A stretch of DNA of 64,000 nucleotides from Rhizobium sophoriradicis (GTDB lineage Bacteria > Pseudomonadota > Alphaproteobacteria > Rhizobiales > Rhizobiaceae), in the NCBI RefSeq assembly GCF_003939025.1, contig NZ_RQIH01000009.1, positions 1 to 64,000 of the forward strand. The letters run 5' to 3'. The notes beneath the pieces were generated by a model, which was given only the letters and a program-made list of their open reading frames with translations, did not search any database and was not told where the DNA came from. How positions within the stretch are numbered: the stretch's first letter is position 1; each line of letters opens with the position of its first letter. Shown piece after piece: positions 55,385-64,000 of the stretch. Position numbers and translations under genes: made by a program.

Positions 55385-56908
55385 ATGAACGACAAGCAGA
55401 AGAAACCGCAAAAGCTCAAGGCCCGCCTGCCGCGCGGCTTCGTCGACCGGACGGCCGGCGATATCCGCGCCGTCAACGAGATGACGGCAAAGATCCGGGA
55501 AGTCTATGAGCATTACGGTTTCGACCCCGTGGAAACGCCGCTGTTCGAATATACCGATGCGCTCGGCAAGTTCCTGCCCGACAGCGACCGGCCGAACGAG
55601 GGCGTCTTCTCGCTGCAGGACGACGACGAGCAGTGGATGTCGCTGCGTTACGACCTGACGGCGCCGCTCGCCCGCCATGTCGCCGAGAATTTCAACGAGA
55701 TCCAGCTGCCCTATCGCACCTATCGCGCCGGTTACGTCTTCCGCAACGAGAAGCCGGGCCCGGGCCGCTTCCGCCAATTCATGCAGTTCGATGCCGATAC
55801 CGTCGGCGCGCCGGGCGTCCAGGCCGACGCGGAAATGTGCATGATGATGGCCGATACGCTTGAAGCCCTCGGCATCAAGCGCGGCGACTACGTCATCCGC
55901 GTCAACAACCGCAAGGTCCTGGACGGTGTGCTCGAGGCGATCGGCCTCGGCGGCGACGACAAGGCGGGCCAGCGGCTGAACGTGCTGCGGGCAATCGACA
56001 AGCTCGACAAGTTCGGCCCGGAAGGCGTGGCGCTGCTGCTCGGTCCCGGCCGCAAGGATGAGTCCGGCGACTTCACCAAGGGCGCCGGCCTCGACCAGGC
56101 GCAGATCGACAAGGTGTTGTTCTTCGTCGGCATCAAGGACTATGCCGAAAGTGCTGCGCGCCTCGGCGAGCTGGTTGCCGGAACCTCGAAGGGCGGCGAA
56201 GGTGTCGAGGAGCTGAATTTCATCGGTGCGCTGGTCAAGAGCGCCGGCTACCAGTCCGACCGCATCAAGATCGATCCCTCCGTCGTGCGCGGCCTCGAAT
56301 ATTATACCGGCCCAGTTTATGAGGCCGAGCTGAGCTTCGACGTCACCAACGAGAAGGGCGAGAAGGTCGTCTTCGGCTCGGTCGGCGGCGGCGGTCGTTA
56401 TGATGGCCTCGTCTCCCGCTTCATGGGCCAGCCGGTTCCGGCGACGGGCTTTTCGATCGGCGTCTCCAGGCTGATGACGGCGCTGAAGAACCTCGGCAAG
56501 CTCGGCGCCAGCGAAGTGATCGAGCCGGTGCTGGTGACCGTCATGGACGGCGATGTCGAGGCGATGGGGCGTTATCAGAGGATGACGCAGCAGCTGCGCG
56601 CCGCCGGAATCCGCGCCGAGATGTTCCAGGGCAACTGGAAGAAATTCGGCAACCAGCTGAAATATGCCGATCGCCGCGGCTGCCCCGTCGCCATCATCCA
56701 GGGCGGCGACGAACGCGCAACCGGCGTCGTGCAGATCAAGGATCTGATCGAGGGCAAGCGGCTGTCCGGCGAGATCGAGGACAATGCCAGCTGGCGCGAA
56801 GCCCGCGTGGCGCAGGTAACGGTGTCAGAGGCCGACCTTGTCGCCAAGGTGAAGGAGATCCTTGCCGCGCAGGCGGAGGATCGGAAGAGGGCGGGCGATG
56901 CGCAATAA
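55385..56908 (+). CDS. hisS: Histidyl-tRNA synthetase
   Basis: HisRS (507 residues) charges tRNA-His. Class II synthetase motifs: [20 protein letters not shown] and motif 1 near [10 protein letters not shown], motif 2 [18 protein letters not shown], the histidine signature [16 protein letters not shown], and motif 3 [10 protein letters not shown]. The C-terminal anticodon domain is present ([18 protein letters not shown]). Longer than E. coli HisRS (about 424), typical for alphaproteobacteria. First of hisS-hisZ-hisG, with an inverted-repeat block between hisS and hisZ. Confidence 0.97.
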   Translation: MNDKQKKPQKLKARLPRGFVDRTAGDIRAVNEMTAKIREVYEHYGFDPVETPLFEYTDALGKFLPDSDRPNEGVFSLQDDDEQWMSLRYDLTAPLARHVAENFNEIQLPYRTYRAGYVFRNEKPGPGRFRQFMQFDADTVGAPGVQADAEMCMMMADTLEALGIKRGDYVIRVNNRKVLDGVLEAIGLGGDDKAGQRLNVLRAIDKLDKFGPEGVALLLGPGRKDESGDFTKGAGLDQAQIDKVLFFVGIKDYAESAARLGELVAGTSKGGEGVEELNFIGALVKSAGYQSDRIKIDPSVVRGLEYYTGPVYEAELSFDVTNEKGEKVVFGSVGGGGRYDGLVSRFMGQPVPATGFSIGVSRLMTALKNLGKLGASEVIEPVLVTVMDGDVEAMGRYQRMTQQLRAAGIRAEMFQGNWKKFGNQLKYADRRGCPVAIIQGGDERATGVVQIKDLIEGKRLSGEIEDNASWREARVAQVTVSEADLVAKVKEILAAQAEDRKRAGDAQ

Positions 56909-56909
56909 A

Positions 56910-57061
56910 CCCCTCCCCAACCCCTCCCCACAGGGGGGAGGGGCTTTACTTGGCGCCGGTGTGCCCAACTCAACATTTGCTTCATCGGAGGTCCTCTCGA
57001 TTTCGTTCGACGACCGCCGCGAGTTAGTCCCTCCCCCTTGTGGGGAGGGGTTGGGGAGGGG
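56910..57061. repeat. Inverted-repeat block between hisS and hisZ
   Basis: Arms 56910-56943 and 57028-57061 pair at about 32 of 34 positions around an 84-base loop, each C/G-rich and self-complementary. Same type of rhizobial intergenic palindrome as that in glcE-glcF. Confidence 0.75.
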
Positions 57062-57082
57062 ACTTTTCCCAGGAGCGACACC

Positions 57083-58204
57083 ATGCCCCTGATCAACCTC
57101 CCCGAATTCGCGAGCGACCTGCTTTCCGAATTTGACGCTCGCAAGGCCGAGCGTATTGATACGCCGGTCATTCAGCCGGCGGAGCCGTTCCTCGATATCG
57201 CCGGCGAGGATCTGCGCCGCCGTATCTTCATGACCGAGAGTGAAACCGGCGCCAGTCTCTGCCTGCGTCCCGAATTCACCATCCCAGTCTGTCTACGCCA
57301 TATCGAGACGGCGACCGGCACGCCGAAGCGTTACGCCTATCTCGGTGAGGTCTTCCGCCAGCGCCGCGACGGCGCCAATGAATTTTATCAGGCCGGCATC
57401 GAGGATCTCGGCGATATCAACATACCAAGCGCCGATGCCCGCGCCATCGGCGACGCCACCGGCATTCTCGCCCGCCTGCTGCCGGGCCGGCGCCTGTCGG
57501 TGACATTAGGCGACCAGGCGGTTTTTGAGGCGGTCGTTCAGGCGCTCGGCCTGCCGCTCGGCTGGCAGAAGCGGCTGATCCATGCCTTCGGCAACATGAC
57601 ACAGCTGGAGGCGCTGCTGGCCGGCCTCGTCAGCCCGCAATTCGTTACCGGGCTGGACGACGATATCGCAAGGCTTATCGCATCAGGCGACGAACAGGCA
57701 CTGATCGCCCATCTCGAGCAGGAAATGCAGGCGACGGGCTATTCGACCAATGCCAGTCGCTCGCCGCTGGAGATCGCCCGGCGGCTCAAGGAAAAGCTCA
57801 TCCTTTCCGAAACGCGTCTCGACGATGCGGCCTTCCATGTGCTGGAAGAGTTCCTGTCGCTGCACGTGCCGCTCGTCAATGCGTCGGCGGCGCTGGCCGG
57901 TTTTGCCGATGCCGCCGGCTTGAAGCTCGGCAATGCGCTCTCCCGTTTCAATGGTCGCGTCGGCGCCCTTGGCGATGCCGGCGTCGATCTGTCCTGCCTC
58001 GACTATCGCGCCGCCTTTGGGCGGCCGCTCGATTACTACACCGGTCTCGTCTTTGAGGTGACGGTAGAGGGATCGACGTCGGTTCTGGCAGGCGGCGGCC
58101 GCTTCGATAAACTCCTGACCTTCCTCGGCGCGACGGACCGCATTCCGGCCGTCGGCTTCTCCTTCTGGCTCGACCGCATCGAAACCGAAAGGGCAGCCGC
58201 ATGA
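57083..58204 (+). CDS. hisZ: ATP phosphoribosyltransferase regulatory subunit HisZ
   Basis: HisZ (373 residues) is a HisRS-like protein without charging activity that activates the short HisG and gives it histidine feedback. It keeps class II motifs in weakened form: [35 protein letters not shown] and the histidine site [15 protein letters not shown], with GGRFDKLL, but lacks the anticodon domain. The ATG at 57083 follows CCCAGGAGCGACACC. It overlaps hisG by four bases. Needed for the first step of histidine synthesis. Confidence 0.95.
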   Translation: MPLINLPEFASDLLSEFDARKAERIDTPVIQPAEPFLDIAGEDLRRRIFMTESETGASLCLRPEFTIPVCLRHIETATGTPKRYAYLGEVFRQRRDGANEFYQAGIEDLGDINIPSADARAIGDATGILARLLPGRRLSVTLGDQAVFEAVVQALGLPLGWQKRLIHAFGNMTQLEALLAGLVSPQFVTGLDDDIARLIASGDEQALIAHLEQEMQATGYSTNASRSPLEIARRLKEKLILSETRLDDAAFHVLEEFLSLHVPLVNASAALAGFADAAGLKLGNALSRFNGRVGALGDAGVDLSCLDYRAAFGRPLDYYTGLVFEVTVEGSTSVLAGGGRFDKLLTFLGATDRIPAVGFSFWLDRIETERAAA

Positions 58205-58896
58205 CCATCACCATCGCGCTTCCCTCCAAGGGCCGGATGAAGGACGATGCCTCGGCGATCTTCGAGCGGGCCGGCATGACGATTACGGCTGTCGGCAACG
58301 ACCGCTCCTATCGCGGCCGTGTCGAAGGCTGGGACGATGTCGAAGTGGCCTTCCTTTCGGCCTCCGAAATCTCCCGCGAACTCGGCAACGGCACCGTCGA
58401 TTTCGGTGTCACCGGCGAGGATCTGATGCGGGAAGGTTTTGCCGAGATCGACAAGCGCGTCGAATTCTGCGCCCGCCTCGGCTTCGGTCACGCCGATGTC
58501 GTCGTTGCGGTGCCGGAGATCTGGCTGGATGTCGAGACCATGGCCGATCTCGGCGATGTCGCGGCCGATTTCCGCGCCCGCCATGGCCGGCGCCTGGCGA
58601 TTGCCACTAAATACTGGCGGCTGACCCAGCAGTTCTTCTCGAGCCAGCACGGCATCCAGCTTTACCGCATCGTCGAAAGCCTCGGCGCCACCGAAGGGGC
58701 GCCTGCCTCCGGCTCGGCCGATATCATCGTCGATATCACCTCCACCGGCTCGACGCTGCGCGCCAACCACCTGAAGGTGCTCCAGGACGGCGTCATACTG
58801 CATTCGCAGGCCTGCCTAGTGCGCGCCCGCAAGGATAGCCATGCAGATGACCCGGTCGTGCAGGCGATCGTCGACGCGGTGCGCGCCGCGCTCTGA
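58201..58896 (+). CDS. hisG: ATP phosphoribosyltransferase catalytic subunit, short form
   Basis: HisG_S (231 residues) joins ATP and PRPP in the first step of histidine synthesis. It begins [34 protein letters not shown] and [13 protein letters not shown] follow, and the PRPP loop is [18 protein letters not shown] (about 178-195). The C-terminal regulatory ACT-like domain of long HisG is missing; HisZ supplies it. Start overlaps hisZ by four bases. A terminator follows. Confidence 0.97.
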   Translation: MTITIALPSKGRMKDDASAIFERAGMTITAVGNDRSYRGRVEGWDDVEVAFLSASEISRELGNGTVDFGVTGEDLMREGFAEIDKRVEFCARLGFGHADVVVAVPEIWLDVETMADLGDVAADFRARHGRRLAIATKYWRLTQQFFSSQHGIQLYRIVESLGATEGAPASGSADIIVDITSTGSTLRANHLKVLQDGVILHSQACLVRARKDSHADDPVVQAIVDAVRAAL

Positions 58897-58919
58897 TCTC
58901 CGCCGTCAATGCATAAGAG

Positions 58920-58951
58920 AACCCGCCGTCAATTCAATGACGGCGGGTTTT
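58920..58951. terminator. Bidirectional terminator between hisG and doxX
   Basis: Stem AACCCGCCGTC / GACGGCGGGTT, 8-base loop, T-rich after the stem on the plus strand (TTTT) and A-rich before it. Placed 23 bases after hisG and 26 before the convergent gene's stop. Confidence 0.85.
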
Positions 58952-58977
58952 GCATGCTTGGGAGGATATTCGTTCTA

Positions 58978-59391
58978 TCAGGCAGCCGCATAGGCGCCGC
59001 GGCGGGCGTCAATCGAATAGGCACCGGCACCGACGGTGGCGAGCAAGATGTACGCGCCGGCAAGCGTGATGTTCTTCATGACCATGATCTGGTTGAGAAT
59101 ATTCACGAGTTCCGCGCCACTTGCGTAGGGCAGGTGGAAGGCAACGGCCGTGAAGACGCAGAAGCCCGCGAGCAGCCAACCGGCAATCCGGACCTGGAAG
59201 CCTGTGAGAACCGCAAGGCCGGCGAGCAGTTCGAAAAGGCCTGCGGCATAAGCCAACAGGGATGCTGCCGGCAGGCCGGCACCGGCGATCATGCCAGCAG
59301 TACCGGCAGGATCGCTTAGCTTCATGAAGCCGGAAAGGACGAACATGAAAGACAGGAGAATGCGGGCAATCAGGATAAAGGCGTTCGACAT
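58978..59391 (-). CDS. DoxX-family membrane protein
   Basis: A 137-residue protein with four membrane helices (about 5-22, 46-64, 68-87, 105-125). Opening ARILLSFMFVLSGFMKLSDP and the FELLAGLAVLTGF segment match DoxX, a small inner-membrane protein linked to redox balance and thiol stress in other bacteria. Single gene, convergent with the his operon. Function here unknown. Confidence 0.88.
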   Translation of the reverse strand: MSNAFILIARILLSFMFVLSGFMKLSDPAGTAGMIAGAGLPAASLLAYAAGLFELLAGLAVLTGFQVRIAGWLLAGFCVFTAVAFHLPYASGAELVNILNQIMVMKNITLAGAYILLATVGAGAYSIDARRGAYAAA

Positions 59392-59594
59392 GGATGTTGC
59401 TCCGTTGAATGGCTTCTCAAGATCTTAGTGCCACCGGGCACGCTGTGGATCTCTGATATCCCTATCTCGCCTATTTCCTTCGTTATGCAAAGATAGACGG
59501 AAGGGGACACTTCGTTCAATAATATGAAACGACGCCTCGCTTGCTTTTCCAGCGCCTCGTCTCCTATGGTCGGCGCCGAACCCTGGAGACTCCG

Positions 59595-60305
59595 ATGGCA
59601 GATCTTTCCGCATTTCCGATCACGAGGCGATGGCCGGCGAAAAATCCCGACATCATCCAGCTCTATTCGCTGCAGACGCCGAACGGCGTGAAAGTGTCCG
59701 TCGCCCTCGAAGAGCTCGGTCTCGCCTATGAGCCGCATTATGTTTCCTTCGACGCCAACGAACAGAAGTCACCGGAATTCGAATCTCTCAATCCGAACGG
59801 CCGCATTCCGGCGATCATCGATCCGAAGGGGCCTGGGGGAAAGCCGATCGGCCTTTTCGAATCCGGCGCCATCCTGCTTTATCTCGCGGAAAAGACCGGC
59901 AAGCTCATCCCTGAGGATGGCGCCGGTCGCTACGAATGCATTCAGTGGGTGTTTTTCCAGATGGCCGGCATCGGCCCGATGTTCGGTCAGTTCGGCCATT
60001 TCTACAAATCCGCCGCCGATAAGGTCGCCAACAATTCCTATCCGGTGGAGCGCTATCGCGATGAATCCAAACGGCTGCTCGGCGTGCTCGAAGGCCGGTT
60101 GAAGGGCCGTCAGTGGATCATGGGCGATCAGTATACGATCGCCGATATCACCACCTTCACCTGGGTCCGCGGCGCCGACATCTTCTATGGCGGCCGCGAG
60201 GTCCTCGACTATGCGAGTTTCCCCGCCGTTTCGGATTGGCTGGAACGCTGCATCGCCCGTCCAGCAAGCGCCCGGGGCCTCAATATCCCGGTCAAGCCGG
60301 AGTAG
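59595..60305 (+). CDS. Glutathione S-transferase-like protein (YfcG/Ure2p type)
   Basis: A 236-residue GST. The thioredoxin-fold N-terminus has IQLYSLQTPNGVKVSVALEE, with TPNGVKV the catalytic turn found in YfcG and Ure2p (disulfide-bond oxidoreductases using two glutathiones), NPNGRIPAI with the cis-Pro, and FESGAILLYLAEKTG that binds the gamma-glutamyl part. The C-terminal helical domain has WIMGDQYTIADITTF. Probably peroxide or disulfide reduction. Single gene; a palindromic repeat follows. Confidence 0.92.
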   Translation: MADLSAFPITRRWPAKNPDIIQLYSLQTPNGVKVSVALEELGLAYEPHYVSFDANEQKSPEFESLNPNGRIPAIIDPKGPGGKPIGLFESGAILLYLAEKTGKLIPEDGAGRYECIQWVFFQMAGIGPMFGQFGHFYKSAADKVANNSYPVERYRDESKRLLGVLEGRLKGRQWIMGDQYTIADITTFTWVRGADIFYGGREVLDYASFPAVSDWLERCIARPASARGLNIPVKPE

Positions 60306-60327
60306 TTGACGGCAAGAGATCGCCGCC

Positions 60328-60468
60328 TGCCCCTCATCCGCCTGCCGGCACCTTCTCCCCGCACGCGGGGCGAAGGGGATATGCCGCTACCTCTCCGTAC
60401 CTACTTACCTCGCGCAGGGCGCGTCCCCTCTCCCCGTTTTTACGGGGAGAGGGTTAGGGTGAGGGGCA
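60328..60468. repeat. RIME-type palindromic element
   Basis: The outer segments TGCCCCTCA and TGAGGGGCA pair, enclosing two inner hairpins (CTTCTCCCCG/CGGGGCGAAG and CCCTCTCCCCG/CGGGGAGAGGG). This composition is that of the Rhizobium-specific intergenic mosaic elements as I remember them. Confidence 0.75.
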
Positions 60469-60485
60469 GCCATTCCCGCCCGCCT

Positions 60486-60932
60486 CTATTGCCGGTTAGT
60501 GATCTGCCTTGCGCCTTCGAGCTTGAAACGCGGAAAGACGAAGACGCCAGCAAGGCTGCCGCTGTATTTTTCCTCGAGCCCATTTGACTCGCCCATGGAG
60601 AATAGCGGCTGGCGCAAGCCGTTCGGCATGATGATCGTCGTCGAAAAGCAGAAGGAGGAGCAGTGTGTTGCCGCCTGTTCGAACAGTTCCAGCACGTGAC
60701 TGCGATCTCCGGAATCGTAGCATCGTATCAGGTTCAGCAATCCGCATTCCTCTGCGGAGAGGCCGTGCAGCATGGCGCTCCACTTGCCGAGACGAAGCAC
60801 GCCGCTCGACAGATCGCAGGTCCAGCTTTCGGATACGAAATACTGCGCCAGCATCTCGTGCTGTTGATTGTTGTCGTTCATCGAGCCGGGTAGCAACGGC
60901 ACGGCTGCATTGGCTTTGGCAATCTTGAACAC
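60486..60932 (-). CDS. Conserved PAS-like protein, unknown function
   Basis: A 148-residue protein. WTCDLSSGVLRLGKWSAMLH followed by GLSAEECGLLNLIRCYDSGD reads like a PAS fold (the L.D..G.L..S....G.S pattern) and continues HVLELFEQAATHCSSFCFST. No output domain. The start at the GTG at 60932 has GAGGGAACGCC in front; Met codons at 60881 and upstream at 60983 are alternatives. Convergent with the glutathione transferase across a palindromic repeat. A sensor or partner role is inference. Confidence 0.6.
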   Translation of the reverse strand: MFKIAKANAAVPLLPGSMNDNNQQHEMLAQYFVSESWTCDLSSGVLRLGKWSAMLHGLSAEECGLLNLIRCYDSGDRSHVLELFEQAATHCSSFCFSTTIIMPNGLRQPLFSMGESNGLEEKYSGSLAGVFVFPRFKLEGARQITNRQ

Positions 60933-61455
60933 GGGCGTTCCCTCGTTCGCATGCGGCTTCTCCGCCGCACGCTCGGCAAACACAAGAAACAGGTTTATGC
61001 AGCAGCGGGCATAATGCCCGCGCCCATAGCGGCGATCATTGCCACGGCCATCCGGACCTCCGAACCGGAGCCCTTCGAAACCGACTATTCTGGCATCGCC
61101 TTCCGCCCTCGTCTGACAGCGAAAATGATCGCCGGGCGCACTTCAATTGCAGCGCGGATTTATAGGAGCTTTTGCACAAACGGCAACGGCTTTTTAAGGG
61201 GTGTTCGGATCGAGATCCTGTCGGCCTATAGGCACTTTTGGACAGAACAGAGCCCAATTTTCAGCGCTTTTCCCACGTTTCACCCCACTTGGCGGGAGAT
61301 ATATCGCCGTAAGGCGGCGACCGCGCGCATCTTGCGTGGAGAGAAAAACAAGCAGCGGCGCAAGCCTCGGGAAAGCTTGACCGTCCGGCAAATGCGCTGC
61401 ACCACACAAAATCGTGCGCAACGGATCGAATCGTTTCGAGCAAAAATCTGGGGCA
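60933..61455. other. Intergenic region, no gene recognised
   Basis: About 520 bases between the PAS-like gene and the groEL terminator. Several open frames are present on both strands, but none has a protein-like composition plus ribosome-binding site. It should contain the promoter of the gene at 60486. Confidence 0.5.
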
Positions 61456-61486
61456 AAGAAAAAGGGCGACCCGAGGGCCGCCCTTC
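61456..61486 (-). terminator. Likely groESL terminator
   Basis: On the minus strand AGGGCGGCC-CTCG-GGTCGCCCT forms a stem followed by TTTTTCTTT, 140 bases downstream of the groEL stop. A partial repeat of the groEL 3' end lies between. Confidence 0.7.
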
Positions 61487-61519
61487 CTGTTCCGGATGCC
61501 GGAATGAGTGCAGGCTTTC

Positions 61520-63308
<1,789 letters not shown>

Positions 63309-63334
63309 TCATTTCGGGAAAGCGGATCGGCCAA

Positions 63335-63631
63335 TCAGCCGATGATGCCCATGATGTCGGCTTCCTTCATGATCAGAAGGTCTTCGCCGTTGATCTTGAC
63401 TTCGGTGCCGGACCACTTGCCGAACAGCACGCGGTCGCCAGCCTTGACGTCGAGTGCGACGACCTTGCCGGACTCGTCACGAGCGCCGGAACCGACGGCG
63501 ACGATTTCGCCTTCCTGCGGCTTTTCCTTGGCGGTGTCGGGAATGATGATCCCGCCCTTGGTCTTCTCTTCGGACTCGACGCGACGAACGACGACGCGGT
63601 CGTGAAGCGGACGGAAATTGGTGCTTGCCAT
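63335..63631 (-). CDS. groES: Co-chaperonin GroES (Cpn10)
   Basis: GroES (98 residues) forms the heptameric lid of the GroEL chamber. [20 protein letters not shown] opens the protein. [20 protein letters not shown] is the mobile loop that contacts GroEL, and [20 protein letters not shown] is the core. Upstream of groEL on the same strand, preceded by a CIRCE operator. Confidence 0.98.
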   Translation of the reverse strand: MASTNFRPLHDRVVVRRVESEEKTKGGIIIPDTAKEKPQEGEIVAVGSGARDESGKVVALDVKAGDRVLFGKWSGTEVKINGEDLLIMKEADIMGIIG

Positions 63632-63689
63632 TGTCTAATCCCTCGATCGAATGACATTCGCAGGCCGGAGTGGCCCACATGGATAGGTG

Positions 63690-63716
63690 TTAGCACTCCC
63701 TTGCGGTGAGTGCTAG
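63690..63716. promoter_or_regulatory. CIRCE operator (HrcA site) of groESL
   Basis: TTAGCACTC-N9-GAGTGCTAG, one base off the consensus (TTAGCACTC-N9-GAGTGCTAA), 58 bases upstream of the groES start. The HrcA repressor binds this inverted repeat and releases it under heat stress. Confidence 0.95.
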
Positions 63717-64000
63717 CGACGTGCATTTAGGGATGGCTCCGAAAGGAGTCAATGAGAGCAATCACGAATTTTTGTGCCGGAATTGTGAAGAGACCGGAGA
63801 AATGCCGGAGATTTCGGCCGAACTCTCTGTCGCGGCCGAGCCTTGCCGATCACGCGCCGGATTGTCGCGACTGAGCTTTGTGGTAGCTGATGGCGAAGAA
63901 AATGCCTTGCCATCGTCCTGCGCCTTTGCAATGTCACCGGTGACTGCAGCAACTCGGGATATTGGAATGGCCAAGCGGATAGAAACCTTCTCTGAGATCA
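63717..64000. other. Window end, no gene assigned
   Basis: Upstream flank of groESL. Minus-strand open frames at 63749-63974 run almost to the window edge but look like noise. A plus-strand gene could begin near 63780, yet no start with a ribosome-binding site is clear. Confidence 0.4.

Noticed and set aside
63749..63974. Minus-strand small gene upstream of groES
   Set aside because: No ribosome-binding site or protein-like pattern; overlaps the probable promoter flank.

Overview
The window looks like chromosomal DNA of a fast-growing rhizobium, most likely of the Rhizobium etli / R. leguminosarum group. This rests on gene content recognised by eye: Gmd/Fcl plus O-antigen-type modification genes, a LpxQ-like lipid A oxidase, the glcDEF set, split ATP phosphoribosyltransferase (HisZ/HisG), a groESL operon with a CIRCE operator, and rhizobial-type intergenic palindromes. 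No database search was possible.

Region 1 (1-11.7 kb) is accessory. It opens with a probable IS21-type terminus cutting into a decayed IS66 element whose outer inverted repeat survives (2104-2119). A surface-polysaccharide cluster follows: an OafA-type O-acyltransferase with an SGNH domain, a small secreted protein, a decayed multi-membrane protein of GtrC-like type, a SAM methyltransferase, a GtrA-type flippase, a GtrB-type polyprenyl-phosphate glycosyltransferase, a 45-residue protein, then gmd and fcl, which make GDP-L-fucose. Together these would make, move and decorate sugars on O-antigen or another surface glycan.

Region 2 (11.9-22.1 kb) is a genomic island bounded by imperfect 46/47-bp direct repeats of the 3' half of tRNA-Gln(CTG): a partial copy at 11929-11974 and the tRNA gene itself at 22082-22155. 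It holds a broken tyrosine integrase next to the far repeat, an IS3 element with a complete IS481-type element nested inside it, a second SGNH acyltransferase, an intact paralogue of the decayed membrane protein of region 1, a 43-residue relative of the 45-residue protein, and a minus-strand run of about ten very small, overlapping genes (19491-21683). One of these carries an in-frame amber codon and another a frameshift. The island therefore seems to have brought a second surface-modification cassette and then lost its mobility.

Region 3 (22.3-64 kb) is core genome: a Ppx/GppA phosphatase with a long basic N-terminus and rlmE, a glyoxalase-fold protein, a DHA2 efflux pump divergent from a Tat-exported metallo-beta-lactamase-fold protein, guaB, small membrane proteins, a large autotransporter, TetR and LysR regulators, a DUF1127 protein, a DUF937 protein, an acetyltransferase, glutamate-cysteine ligase, rsmE, a PiT phosphate transporter, a Nudix hydrolase, a LysR gene divergent from glcDEF (glycolate oxidase), a lipid A oxidase-like porin-fold protein, two L,D-transpeptidases, tag, a HAD hydrolase, an aldo/keto reductase, hisS-hisZ-hisG, DoxX, a glutathione transferase and groES-groEL. 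Three gene junctions here hold long inverted repeats (glcE-glcF, hisS-hisZ, and after the glutathione transferase).
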